Positions 44,055 through 53,200 of a stretch of DNA of 64,000 bases are shown one piece after another. This DNA is from Flavobacteriaceae bacterium UBA5534 (GTDB lineage Bacteria; Bacteroidota; Bacteroidia; Flavobacteriales; Flavobacteriaceae). Numbering within the stretch: the stretch's first letter is position 1; each line of letters opens with the position of its first letter. The stretch is from contig DINS01000035.1 of the NCBI GenBank assembly GCA_002426015.1, positions 259,610 to 323,609 on the forward strand, in the 5' to 3' direction. The translations under genes and the position numbers were made by a program. Below the pieces are notes generated by a model that was not told the origin of the DNA, made no database searches, and saw only the letters and a program-made list of their open reading frames with translations.

Positions 44055-44438
44055 CTATGACATAGAATGTAGCCCTACCATATTCCCTTCAGTATCAAAA
44101 AATAGTGTGATAAACCCATACTCGTCAATGGACATTTTTGGCTTAAAGATTTTTCCTCCCGCTTTTTCAACACGTAGTTCTTCTGTGATGCAATCTTCGC
44201 TTCCAAAATAGATAAGGGTAGAGTTTGTTCCTGCTTTTACCCCTTCCATCTTTACCAATGCGCCATTCGCTCCATAGCTTTCCATATCACCAGGGAAACT
44301 TTTCATCTGCATCGCATCGTCTGTTGGGTTGGACAATTGTTCAAGTTTTACATCCAAAATCGTTTCGTAAAATTTTTGGGCTCTTGCCATGTCATCTACA
44401 TAGATTTCGAACCATACAATCGGTCTTTTTATTTTCAT
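44055..44438 (-). CDS. VOC-family protein
   Basis: The 127-residue protein begins IVWFEIYVDDMARAQKFYETILD and ends SIDEYGFITLFFDTEGNMVGLHS, typical of VOC proteins annotated as glyoxalase-like. The metal-ligand glutamate position is occupied by the acidic-rich C-terminus but the first histidine is not evident. It is the first gene of the leftward run and is divergent from the GlxA-type regulator, with 155 bases between them. Confidence 0.82.
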   Translation of the reverse strand: MKIKRPIVWFEIYVDDMARAQKFYETILDVKLEQLSNPTDDAMQMKSFPGDMESYGANGALVKMEGVKAGTNSTLIYFGSEDCITEELRVEKAGGKIFKPKMSIDEYGFITLFFDTEGNMVGLHSMS

Positions 44439-44542
44439 AATTGCATCATTTTAATGTTCTTATTAACTCTCAACGTTTTTCTCCTCCAAAGTTAAACATC
44501 AATTCTCGTATTTGGGATGTGTATTTACGTCATTCTAAAGGG

Positions 44543-44573
44543 TTGATTGCGACAGAATAATTGTTTAAATTTG
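44543..44573 (+). promoter_or_regulatory. Sigma-A promoter of the GlxA-type regulator
   Basis: TTG at 44543-44545, a 20-base spacer and TAAATTTG at 44566-44573 match the Bacteroidota consensus. The ATG lies 21 bases downstream. Confidence 0.65.
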
Positions 44574-44593
44574 TTAGTAATTAAAAATCAGTC

Positions 44594-45571
44594 ATGAAAA
44601 AGGTTTCTATCTATGTTCCTAAAGGCCACTATAGTATAGTCAATATTGAAGGCGCTTACCAAATGCTCAATTGGGTGAACGCTTATTATGAACAAATTGG
44701 AAAACAGCCCTTGTTTACAGTTGAATTGGTAGGTATAGAAAGTGTCTCTACACAAACCAATGGCTTGTTTAGTATTAGTCCGCAAAAGCATATCAATGAA
44801 GTTAAAAAAACGGATATAATTATCATTCCTGCCATTCATGGCGATTTGGAAACCAATTTAAAAAACAATGCCGAATTACTTCCTTGGCTCACCAAATGTT
44901 ACAAACAAGGAACAGAGTTGGTCAGCTTTTGTTTGGGTTCATTCTACATAGCTGCCACTGGATTGCTCGATGGAAAACCATGCTCCACACATTGGGGTTA
45001 TGCCAATGAATTTCGTGCGAAGTTCCCTAAAGCACTTTTAATGGACGACAAAATTATGACCGAAAGCAATGGTATCTATACAAGTGGTGGCGCCTATTCG
45101 TTTACCAATTTATTGATATATCTTATAGAAAAGTTTGCCGGTCGCGATGTCGCCATCATGGCATCCAAAGGTTTTATGATTGATATCGATAAAAACAGTC
45201 AATCGCCATTTATAGTCTTCACAGGACAAAAAACACACGAAGATCAGGAAATTTTGGACGCGCAGAAGTATATAGAAAAAAACTTTAGGGACAAAATCAC
45301 GGTCAATGAACTCTGTAACAGCACTAATATTGCACGCCGAACTTTTGAGCGACGCTTCAAGAAAGCCACCTCAAACACCGTTTTGGAATACATTCAGCGT
45401 GTAAAGATTGAAGCAGCCAAGAAAGAACTGGAACAAGGCCGTAAAACCGTCAGCGAAGTCATGTACGACGTCGGTTATTCCGATACCAAAGCCTTTCGCG
45501 ATGTATTCAAAAAAATAACCGATATGACACCTATAGACTATAGAAACAGGTATGCCGTAGAATTCATTTGA
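44594..45571 (+). CDS. GlxA-family transcriptional regulator (DJ-1/PfpI-like plus AraC domains)
   Basis: The 325-residue protein has an N-terminal DJ-1/PfpI-like domain (about 1-205) with the cysteine elbow SFCLGSFYIAATGLLDG and THWGYA. A C-terminal AraC-type DNA-binding domain follows (about 220-320), with VNELCNSTNIARRTFERRFKK, in parts, as the first helix-turn-helix and VMYDVGYSDTKAFRDVFKK as the second. GlxA-type proteins use the N-terminal domain as a ligand sensor. It is divergent from the six-gene VOC/SRPBCC run and is the most likely regulator of it. Confidence 0.9.
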   Translation: MKKVSIYVPKGHYSIVNIEGAYQMLNWVNAYYEQIGKQPLFTVELVGIESVSTQTNGLFSISPQKHINEVKKTDIIIIPAIHGDLETNLKNNAELLPWLTKCYKQGTELVSFCLGSFYIAATGLLDGKPCSTHWGYANEFRAKFPKALLMDDKIMTESNGIYTSGGAYSFTNLLIYLIEKFAGRDVAIMASKGFMIDIDKNSQSPFIVFTGQKTHEDQEILDAQKYIEKNFRDKITVNELCNSTNIARRTFERRFKKATSNTVLEYIQRVKIEAAKKELEQGRKTVSEVMYDVGYSDTKAFRDVFKKITDMTPIDYRNRYAVEFI

Positions 45572-45726
45572 TGATTGTTTGCTCTAATACTATGGTAGGT
45601 GAACTTTTATTAATAAAATGATTTTACCTATGAACAGATGTTGATAAATCTTTCTTTAAAAGAATAAATTATAGCATTAAAATTTAAACATATCACTTAC
45701 TTTTGGTTGTAATCTAATACTTCAAC

Positions 45727-46767
45727 ATGCGAATAGAATATGATATAAAGCTAGGTTTTAAAGATGTCATGATAAGACCAAAACGTTCTACGCTCAAAAG
45801 CAGATCACAGGTTAATTTAGAACGCGAATTCAGATTTTTGCATAGTTCAGTCGTTTGGAAAGGCATCCCAATCATGGCTGCCAACATGGACACTGTAGGC
45901 ACTTTTGAGATGGCTTTGGCTTTATCAAAACATCAAATTTTTACAGCCATCCATAAGCATTACGCAGTTGATGAATGGCATTCTTTTTTTGAAAATGCCC
46001 CAAGTAATATTACTGATTTTATAGCTATCAGTACTGGAACTGGGAAAAATGATTCCGAAAAGTTAAATTCTGTTTTTAATCTTCATCAAGATCTGAAATT
46101 TATCTGTATAGATGTTGCCAATGGCTATTCTGAACATTTTGTGAATTTTGTAAAACAAACTCGATCTCAATATCCAGACAAAGTGATTATCGCTGGAAAT
46201 GTAGTGACTGGTGAAATGGTTGAAGAACTTTTACTTGCTGGTGCCGATATTATAAAAGTTGGCATTGGTCCAGGTTCAGTGTGTACTACAAGAGTTAAGA
46301 CTGGTGTTGGTTATCCGCAATTATCAGCTATCATTGAATGTGCTGATGCTGCCCATGGTCTTGGTGGACAAATCATAAGTGATGGTGGTTGTACAACACC
46401 TGGTGATGTGGCCAAAGCATTTGGAGCTGGAGCCGATTTTGTGATGTTAGGTGGCATGTTTGCTGGACATGACGAAAGTGGTGGCGAACTTATTGTACGT
46501 AATGGGAAAAACTATAAACAATTTTATGGTATGAGTTCGGAAACAGCTATGGATAAGCATATTGGAGGCGTTGCCGAATATAGAGCTAGTGAAGGTAAAA
46601 CCGTTGAAGTACCTTATCGAGGGAAGGTAGAAACAACACTCCAAGATATTCTTGGTGGTGTACGAAGTACTTGTACTTATGTTGGGGCGCAACGCCTAAA
46701 GGAATTGACAAAACGTACCACTTTTATACGCGTTGAAGAACAGGAAAATAGAGTATATAATGAATAA
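45727..46767 (+). CDS. guaC: GMP reductase
   Basis: The 346-residue TIM-barrel protein is nearly the length of E. coli GuaC (347). It carries LGFKDVMIRPKRST at the N-terminus and the catalytic cysteine in GPGSVCTTRVKTGVGYPQ, and lacks the CBS domains of IMP dehydrogenase. Later motifs are ISDGGCTTPGDVAKAFGAGADFVMLGG, in parts, and GMSSETAM. It reduces GMP to IMP with NADPH for purine salvage in the cytoplasm. A TACTTTTG element at 45698-45705 is a likely -7 box. It converges with mgsA, leaving 7 bases between the stops. Confidence 0.94.
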   Translation: MRIEYDIKLGFKDVMIRPKRSTLKSRSQVNLEREFRFLHSSVVWKGIPIMAANMDTVGTFEMALALSKHQIFTAIHKHYAVDEWHSFFENAPSNITDFIAISTGTGKNDSEKLNSVFNLHQDLKFICIDVANGYSEHFVNFVKQTRSQYPDKVIIAGNVVTGEMVEELLLAGADIIKVGIGPGSVCTTRVKTGVGYPQLSAIIECADAAHGLGGQIISDGGCTTPGDVAKAFGAGADFVMLGGMFAGHDESGGELIVRNGKNYKQFYGMSSETAMDKHIGGVAEYRASEGKTVEVPYRGKVETTLQDILGGVRSTCTYVGAQRLKELTKRTTFIRVEEQENRVYNE

Positions 46768-46774
46768 CGCTTTT

Positions 46775-47137
46775 TTAAAGCCCTTTCATCAATAAAACTG
46801 CTGTAGCTGGATTTGTTGCCAACGGCACATCGTGGACATCACACAAACGCATGAGCATTAAAACATCTGGTTCATGTGGATGCTTTTCTAACGGATCTCT
46901 AAAAAACAAAACCATATGGCATTTACCCTCTGCGACACGAGCAGCTATTTGAGCATCGCCCCCAAGTGGTCCAGACAAGAGTCTTGTGACTTCAAAACCT
47001 GCCTTTTTTACTTTATTACCAGTGGTGCCAGTCGAAACAAGCGTAATTCCTTTTTGATGTAGGATCGTTTTATGCTCATTTAAAAATTGAACCATTTCGG
47101 CTTTCTTTCCGTCATGAGCAATGATAGCAATTTCCAT
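46775..47137 (-). CDS. mgsA: Methylglyoxal synthase
   Basis: The 120-residue protein is the short MgsA form. Motifs are IAIIAHDGKK at the N-terminus, the phosphate-binding STGTTG at about 36-41, SGPLGGDAQIAARVAEG with the catalytic aspartate, FFRDPLEKHPHEPDV and ATNPATA. It converts dihydroxyacetone phosphate to methylglyoxal and phosphate, relieving phosphate stress in glycolysis. It is the last gene of the pfkA-gap-kinase-mgsA string and starts one base inside the kinase stop (TAATG), so it is translated with it. Confidence 0.94.
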   Translation of the reverse strand: MEIAIIAHDGKKAEMVQFLNEHKTILHQKGITLVSTGTTGNKVKKAGFEVTRLLSGPLGGDAQIAARVAEGKCHMVLFFRDPLEKHPHEPDVLMLMRLCDVHDVPLATNPATAVLLMKGL

Positions 47138-47997
47138 TATAATCGTTTGGTGTGATAAGCCACTAGTCCTTCTATCGGTCTTCTAACAAAATTGCCTGTT
47201 TTAAAACCCATTTCTTCAGCTACTTCTTTGATTTCGCTTTGAGAGAAAAAAGCTATGGAACCTGCAAAATGTACTGGTACTTTTTCAATTTCATTCTTAA
47301 ATTGTAGAATCATGTTTTTTGCAAAAAGTCGAATACCTTCCTTTATCATATTTTGAATGTAAACCGAGTCTTTGTTCAAGAACATAAATTCTGCAAAACT
47401 TGCCAAATATGCATTTGGACTTGGTTGCTTGTAAAGATTGTATTTTATATAGTCAGTGTCCATATTATACTTGTCGCCAAATGACACTTTGATGGCTTCT
47501 GGCATATGATTGAAGTAATAATCGCGTATCAACTGTTTGCCATAATAGTTACCTGAAGCGTCATCCATTAAGGTATAACCCAATGATTTTACACGCTGAA
47601 CCAAATGTGTACCTGTATAGTAACTGCAGTTTGAACCTGTTCCTAATATACAAACAACTGCAGCTTCATCGTCATGATTTAAGGTTGCTCTCACTGCTGC
47701 CATGGTATCTTCAGTGACCTCGACTTGTGCGTTGATAAAGATGTCTTCAAGAACATTTTTTAATAGAAGTTTTGGGTTTTCGGTGCCACAACCAGCTCCA
47801 TAAAAGAAAATATGAGTGACATCTCTTTTGTGTGCCATTAATTCCTCGCTTTTTCTGATAATCTTATAGAGTTTTTTTTCTTTAAGAATTTCAGGGTTTA
47901 AACCATTGGTTCTTATTTTTTCAAGGAGTTGCTTTCCATTATTATCTACTGAAATCCAATCGGCTTTTGTTGAACCACTATCGACTATTAATATCAT
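47137..47997 (-). CDS. BadF/BadG-type ATPase, N-acetylglucosamine kinase-like
   Basis: The 286-residue protein is an ASKHA-fold sugar kinase. The phosphate-1 loop is VDSGSTKADW (5-14), the phosphate-2 region is CILGTGSNCSYY, and the LMDDASGNYYGKQLI segment follows, with the aspartate and glycine typical of N-acetylglucosamine kinases of the BadF/BadG family. It may phosphorylate GlcNAc or another amino sugar recovered from the cell wall. It lies between gap and mgsA on the same strand; a nested inverted repeat occupies the gap to gap. Confidence 0.8.
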   Translation of the reverse strand: MILIVDSGSTKADWISVDNNGKQLLEKIRTNGLNPEILKEKKLYKIIRKSEELMAHKRDVTHIFFYGAGCGTENPKLLLKNVLEDIFINAQVEVTEDTMAAVRATLNHDDEAAVVCILGTGSNCSYYTGTHLVQRVKSLGYTLMDDASGNYYGKQLIRDYYFNHMPEAIKVSFGDKYNMDTDYIKYNLYKQPSPNAYLASFAEFMFLNKDSVYIQNMIKEGIRLFAKNMILQFKNEIEKVPVHFAGSIAFFSQSEIKEVAEEMGFKTGNFVRRPIEGLVAYHTKRL

Positions 47998-48012
47998 AAG
48001 TATTAAAATAAA

Positions 48013-48061
48013 ATTCCGTATAAATTCGAACTATATAAATATAGTAAAACTTATACGGAAT
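48013..48061. repeat. Nested inverted repeat between gap and the kinase gene
   Basis: The outer arms ATTCCGTATAA (48013-48023) and TTATACGGAAT (48051-48061) are perfect over 11 bp. Inside, ACTATA/TATAGT (48030-48035, 48040-48045) pairs around TAAA. There is no T run, so it is not a plain terminator; mRNA processing, a dyad operator or RNA stabilisation are possible. Confidence 0.7.
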
Positions 48062-48073
48062 GTATATTGAAAA

Positions 48074-49075
48074 TTATAAAGAATGAATGTGTTGTGCTAA
48101 TTCGACAAGTTTTGTAGAATATGCAAACTCGTTGTCATACCATCCTACCACTTTAAAAAAGCGAGAGTTTAACTCTATAGATGCATCAGCGTCAAAAACA
48201 CAGGTACGAGTTTCTCCAATAAAATCAGTAGAAACAACCATTTCATCAGTGTATCCAACAATACCTTTCATTGAACCTTCAGAAGCATCCTTAAACGTTT
48301 TTTTGATTTCATCCAATGAAGTTTCTTTCTTGCTTCTAAAAGTTAAATCAACTACAGAAACATCTGCAGTAGGAACTCTAAAGGCCATTCCCGTCAACAC
48401 ACCATCTAATTTTGGTATTACTTTTCCAACTGCTTTTGCAGCTCCTGTTGATGCAGGAATGATGTTCAACAAGGCACTACGACCTCCTCTAAAATCTTTT
48501 TTGGAAGGTCCATCTACTGTCAATTGTGTGGCAGTAGTTGCGTGAACAGTAGTCATTAAACCTTCTTCTATGCCGAAATTGTCATCCAATATTTTTGCCA
48601 TTGGAGCTAGACAGTTTGTGGTGCACGATGCATTTGAAACAATTTTATCTGATGCTTTTACATCTTTATGGTTTACTCCCATAACAAACATTGGTGCATC
48701 TTTACTTGGTGCTGAAATAACTACTTTTTTGGCTCCAGCTTCAATGTGATAATGAGCAGACTCCATAGTGGTAAAAATACCTGTACAATCTGCGACAACA
48801 TCTGCTCCTACCTCATTCCATTTAAGGTTTCGAGGGTCTCTTTCTGCAGTTACTCTGATTGTTTTTCCGTTGACGACCAGATGACCGTCTTTCACCTCAA
48901 CAGTACCATTAAATCTGCCATGGACTGAATCATATTCCAATAAATATGCTAAATGGTCGACTTCCAATAAATCGTTGATTGCAACCACATCGACTCCTGG
49001 TTTATTAAGGGTTGCTCTAAATACTATTCTTCCTATTCTCCCGAATCCGTTGATTCCTAATTTTAAGTTTGACAT
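48074..49075 (-). CDS. gap: Glyceraldehyde-3-phosphate dehydrogenase
   Basis: The 333-residue protein has the Rossmann start LGINGFGRIGR at 6-16. An aspartate follows in AINDL, which favours NAD over NADP. The catalytic Cys151 lies in SNASCTTNCLAP, and the phosphate-site arginine is in the later GRSAL/FRVPT region. It oxidises glyceraldehyde 3-phosphate to 1,3-bisphosphoglycerate in glycolysis. It follows pfkA by 59 bases on the same strand, so both may share a transcript. Confidence 0.95.
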   Translation of the reverse strand: MSNLKLGINGFGRIGRIVFRATLNKPGVDVVAINDLLEVDHLAYLLEYDSVHGRFNGTVEVKDGHLVVNGKTIRVTAERDPRNLKWNEVGADVVADCTGIFTTMESAHYHIEAGAKKVVISAPSKDAPMFVMGVNHKDVKASDKIVSNASCTTNCLAPMAKILDDNFGIEEGLMTTVHATTATQLTVDGPSKKDFRGGRSALLNIIPASTGAAKAVGKVIPKLDGVLTGMAFRVPTADVSVVDLTFRSKKETSLDEIKKTFKDASEGSMKGIVGYTDEMVVSTDFIGETRTCVFDADASIELNSRFFKVVGWYDNEFAYSTKLVELAQHIHSL

Positions 49076-49134
49076 TTTATATTATGTTTATTTTTATTAT
49101 TTATCTTTTTACCAATATCCCAATTGGTAAACTA

Positions 49135-50121
49135 TTAAGTTGTCATGATATCTGACACTCTTAACAATTCTTTATTGATTTTTGACTTTCCTTTGACTGC
49201 TTGTTGCAAAGGTGTCAATGCCATTTGGTCATTAATAAGACCAACCATATAATTGGTTTTTCCTTCTAATAAACTTTCAACGGCTTTTACACCCATTCTA
49301 CTTGCCAAAACTCGATCAAAGCATGATGGCGAACCACCTCGTTGCATATGTCCAAGCACTGATACCCTGACTTCATATTCTGTCATATTAGCTTCAACAT
49401 AATCTTTGAGTTCAAAAACATTCTTACCGATTTTATCTCCTTCGGCTACAACAACTATACTCGACGATTTACCAGATTGCTTACTACGACGCAAGGATTC
49501 CAACAAACGCTCTAATCCTAAATCTTCTTCAGGTATTAATATCTCTTCAGCTCCTGCTCCTACACCTGCATTTAAGGCAATGTGACCAACATCTCGACCC
49601 ATAACTTCGACAAAAAATAATCGGTTGTGCGAACTTGCTGTATCTCGAATTTTGTCAATACAGTCAACGACTGTATTTAAAGCTGTATCAAAACCCAGTG
49701 TATGTGAAGTCCCGAAAATATCATTATCGATAGTTCCTGGAATACCGATTATTGGGAAATTGTACTCGGTATTGAAAATAAGGCCTCCAGTAAATGTTCC
49801 GTCGCCACCAATTAGAACCAGAGCATCAATATTGGCTTCATTTAATTTTTGAAAGGCAATGTTACGACCTTCAGGAGTTCTAAATTCTTTTGAACGTGCC
49901 GATTTTAAAACGGTTCCACCTTTATTGATGATACCTTTAACACTTCGTGCATCCATTGACTTAAAATCACCTTCGATCATGCCTTCAAAACCACGATAAA
50001 TACCAGCACATTCGATATTGTGATATGCACAAGTTCTGACAACAGATCTAATGGCTGCATTCATTCCTGGAGAGTCACCTCCAGAGGTCATGACACCTAT
50101 TTTTTTTATACTTTTTGACAT
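49135..50121 (-). CDS. pfkA: ATP-dependent 6-phosphofructokinase
   Basis: The 328-residue protein has the ATP-binding TSGGDSPGMNAAIR at 12-25, GGDGTF at 105-110, the catalytic Asp132 in PGTIDND and the fructose-6-phosphate segment VEVMGRDVGHIAL. Gly108 after Asp107 marks ATP rather than pyrophosphate as phosphoryl donor. It commits fructose 6-phosphate to glycolysis and leads the leftward pfkA-gap-kinase-mgsA string, an arrangement that couples upper glycolysis to the methylglyoxal overflow. Confidence 0.95.
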   Translation of the reverse strand: MSKSIKKIGVMTSGGDSPGMNAAIRSVVRTCAYHNIECAGIYRGFEGMIEGDFKSMDARSVKGIINKGGTVLKSARSKEFRTPEGRNIAFQKLNEANIDALVLIGGDGTFTGGLIFNTEYNFPIIGIPGTIDNDIFGTSHTLGFDTALNTVVDCIDKIRDTASSHNRLFFVEVMGRDVGHIALNAGVGAGAEEILIPEEDLGLERLLESLRRSKQSGKSSSIVVVAEGDKIGKNVFELKDYVEANMTEYEVRVSVLGHMQRGGSPSCFDRVLASRMGVKAVESLLEGKTNYMVGLINDQMALTPLQQAVKGKSKINKELLRVSDIMTT

Positions 50122-50258
50122 CTATTTTTTCTTTGAATAAGTAAAGCTAATAAACATATATTAGAATTATAGTGGTATTTGAGATAATTTAACAGACCAA
50201 CAAAAACTCAAACGTTTTCGTTAATAAAAAGATGGAAAATAGTTGAAAACTGAAGAAA

Positions 50259-53200
50259 TTAATTCTCTTTTTTGTCTGTTTTTTTCTTCATTGTGATGTA
50301 ATCTGGCATGTGCTCATCTTCGTTTTTAGTTGCCTGATCATCTTTCTTTTTAGTGTCTTCTTTCTCTTTTTTGTTCTTGCCAGAAAAGATGATTTGAAGT
50401 AATTCTTTAAACGTATCAAACTCTACATTATAAGACAAACCAACACCTTGGGTATAACCAATTTCTTCACCGAAATTTCGAATGTTATTTTCTCTGTTAA
50501 AAAACTTTGCAGTAAGTGTTCCGTCTTCGTTAAGAAGCACATCAATTTGCACATCACCAGCAATGACTGTTTCATTAACACCTCCAACTGGCACTCCAAC
50601 TTTACCGTTGATAAGGACTCGATCACTTATTTTTGTTTTTAATGTTAAACCTACTTGGCTATCAGTTCTGTAGTCTGTAGTAACTTCTCCTGGTTTTAAA
50701 TTGATACCAACTTGCAGTTTACCGTCTTCATTGGTAAAGAGGCTATTTACCAAGCCATTTACTCTATCTGCAATTGTACCATAGGCTTGCTGACCAAAAC
50801 TAATATCGCTGGCAAATGAACCGGTTGCCAACAAATATAATGCTTGATTTTCCCTACTTTCTTTGGATTCCAATCGATATTCTAACTCTGACTTGATTGT
50901 TGATTCAACTCTTGGGAAGCTGAATGTAAAATCTGGAACTGGTTGCTCCAACTGTCCTGTGAGGTTAATCTCAACATTTACATCAATACTTCGGCTAGTA
51001 GGATTATCTAACAACATTGAAGGGTTTGCGTTTGTTGTGTAAACTGCTTTTAAGTTGAGTTCTGCATTCAGAGGGTCTCCATTCCACTCAATTTTCCCTC
51101 CTTTTTCAACAATAAATTCCTTCTCAAAAAGACCTCCATATTTAAAATTATAGGTTCCGCTATACACCACAAAATCGCCCCACATTTTAAATTTGCCATT
51201 CGTATTGATTTCAAAAAGCAAGTTTCCTTCACCTCGACCTCTCATTGAGCTGCCCAGATTTCTGTCAATTACTATCTCTATATCTGCATTTTGATTAATG
51301 TCCAAATCGAAATTAAGCTCAAGACCACCAACTTTATTTTCTATGATAGTTTCACCTCGCAAACGCGCTGCTTTTTCTTCTGGACTTAAAAAATGAATAT
51401 ATGAGTTGTCACCAAAACTTTCGGTATCACTTAATGGTATTTTAAACACCGTTCCAGGTTCTGTGCTTGCATCAACCTTGATGACCAATTGCTCGGTTGG
51501 TCCATAAATACTCGCAACGCCTTTGATAAATCCTGTTCCATAATACAATGCGTCTTCGGTATATTCGGTATTGAGTACTAATAAACGGTTGGTGTCTATG
51601 TCGAGCCCAAGTCGCCAATCGGAAAAATTATTATGGCTTATGTAACCGTTTAAATTAGCTCTTGAAAAGTATTTGGAATCGGTAAGTATGACATCGTTGA
51701 AAATAAACCTCTGGTCTTTTAGCTTTACTTCTGAATCAAAATCAAAGCCATAATCCACATTGAGCTCTGCAATGGTCAAACCTGCATTATCGAGTACCAA
51801 ATCACCGTCAATTTTTGGTTTCTTAAGGCTTCCAGAAACTTTTGCAGTACCTGAAGCCAAGCCTCGTATATTGGTTATAACTTCTGCGCCAAAGACATTG
51901 AGTGGCGCCAATTGAAATTCATCAAAAATCACATCGAGATTAATACTCGAATTTTTCGGGCTTACATCTATATTCCCTTTTGCAATAAGTGATTTGAGAT
52001 TATCATTTTGTAATAAAACATCTACTCTATAGTTTGTGAGCGATTGATTGCCTATAATATCTGCTTTTAAATTACCTAACTCATAATCATTGAATTTGAA
52101 CTTGCCTATTGTAACATTAGAATTAGGCACATAAACTCCATTTTGCTGTAATATTTCTAGTTTTCCGTTGACATTACCAGCAAATCGCATGCTGTCGAGT
52201 CGAGGTGTGATTTTGGTTAAATCGACGTCCTTAAAGTTTAATTTGATGTCTTTATAGGTTGAATCTTTGACAGTGCCAGACAGTCCTATCTCTTCCTCAA
52301 AATGGTTCATAACAATTTCTTCGATATCAAATTGTTTGAACTCTCTATCGAAAGTTATTTTGTTAAGTTTATTTCTTTTCTCATTAATCTGCCACGTATT
52401 TTCTTTAAAAGTAACGTCCGATTTTTTAAAGCCAATAACCGACTTGTTTTCTTTATTGATGGTATAAAACAAACTCAAGTTGAAATCATCTTTATTTTGA
52501 TTTCCTCCCTTAAATTCGGTTTTAATGAACAAGGTGTCTCTTAAGGTGACGTTGATAAGGTCAAACTTGGATATGTTATAAAAATTGGTGTTCAATGAAT
52601 CGATTTCGACATATGTATTGAATAGTGGGTTGCTATTATCTATTTTCAATTCAATATTATTGGCAAAATAATCTTGCAATTTGATTTGAGGTGATTTAAA
52701 AGTTAGGTTAAATCCTTTTTCGTCACTTTCTATTCGACCTTTAACAAAGGTGTTTTTACCAAGCTCTAACTTGTGGTAAAACACTTCGACTATCTTATTA
52801 TAAATGGTGAAATTGAAATCGATGTATTGGTCTGTATCTATTTTGTAAGGTTTATAATTAGTATAAATGCTTCCAACAGAATTTTCTATCAGTTTCCCTA
52901 CATCTTTAAATTTGAAGTTTCCGCTGACAGATCCTTCAATGATATCTGGCGAATTGACATTGATGACTCGTTTGTCTTTTTCAAATGTTGAGGTGATATC
53001 GAAATCTTCAAAATAATAAGCATCGTTCTGATTGATATAGGTCGTGTTGGTAAAGGTCAAACTACCATAAGCATCATCAATCCCTGATCCTTTCATGCTC
53101 ATCACTACATTCCCTTTGAATATAGAGATACTGTCCTTCTGAATAAAATTAAGAGCTCGTAAATTGGCGTACTCGACAAATGCAGTAAAATCCAATGCCT

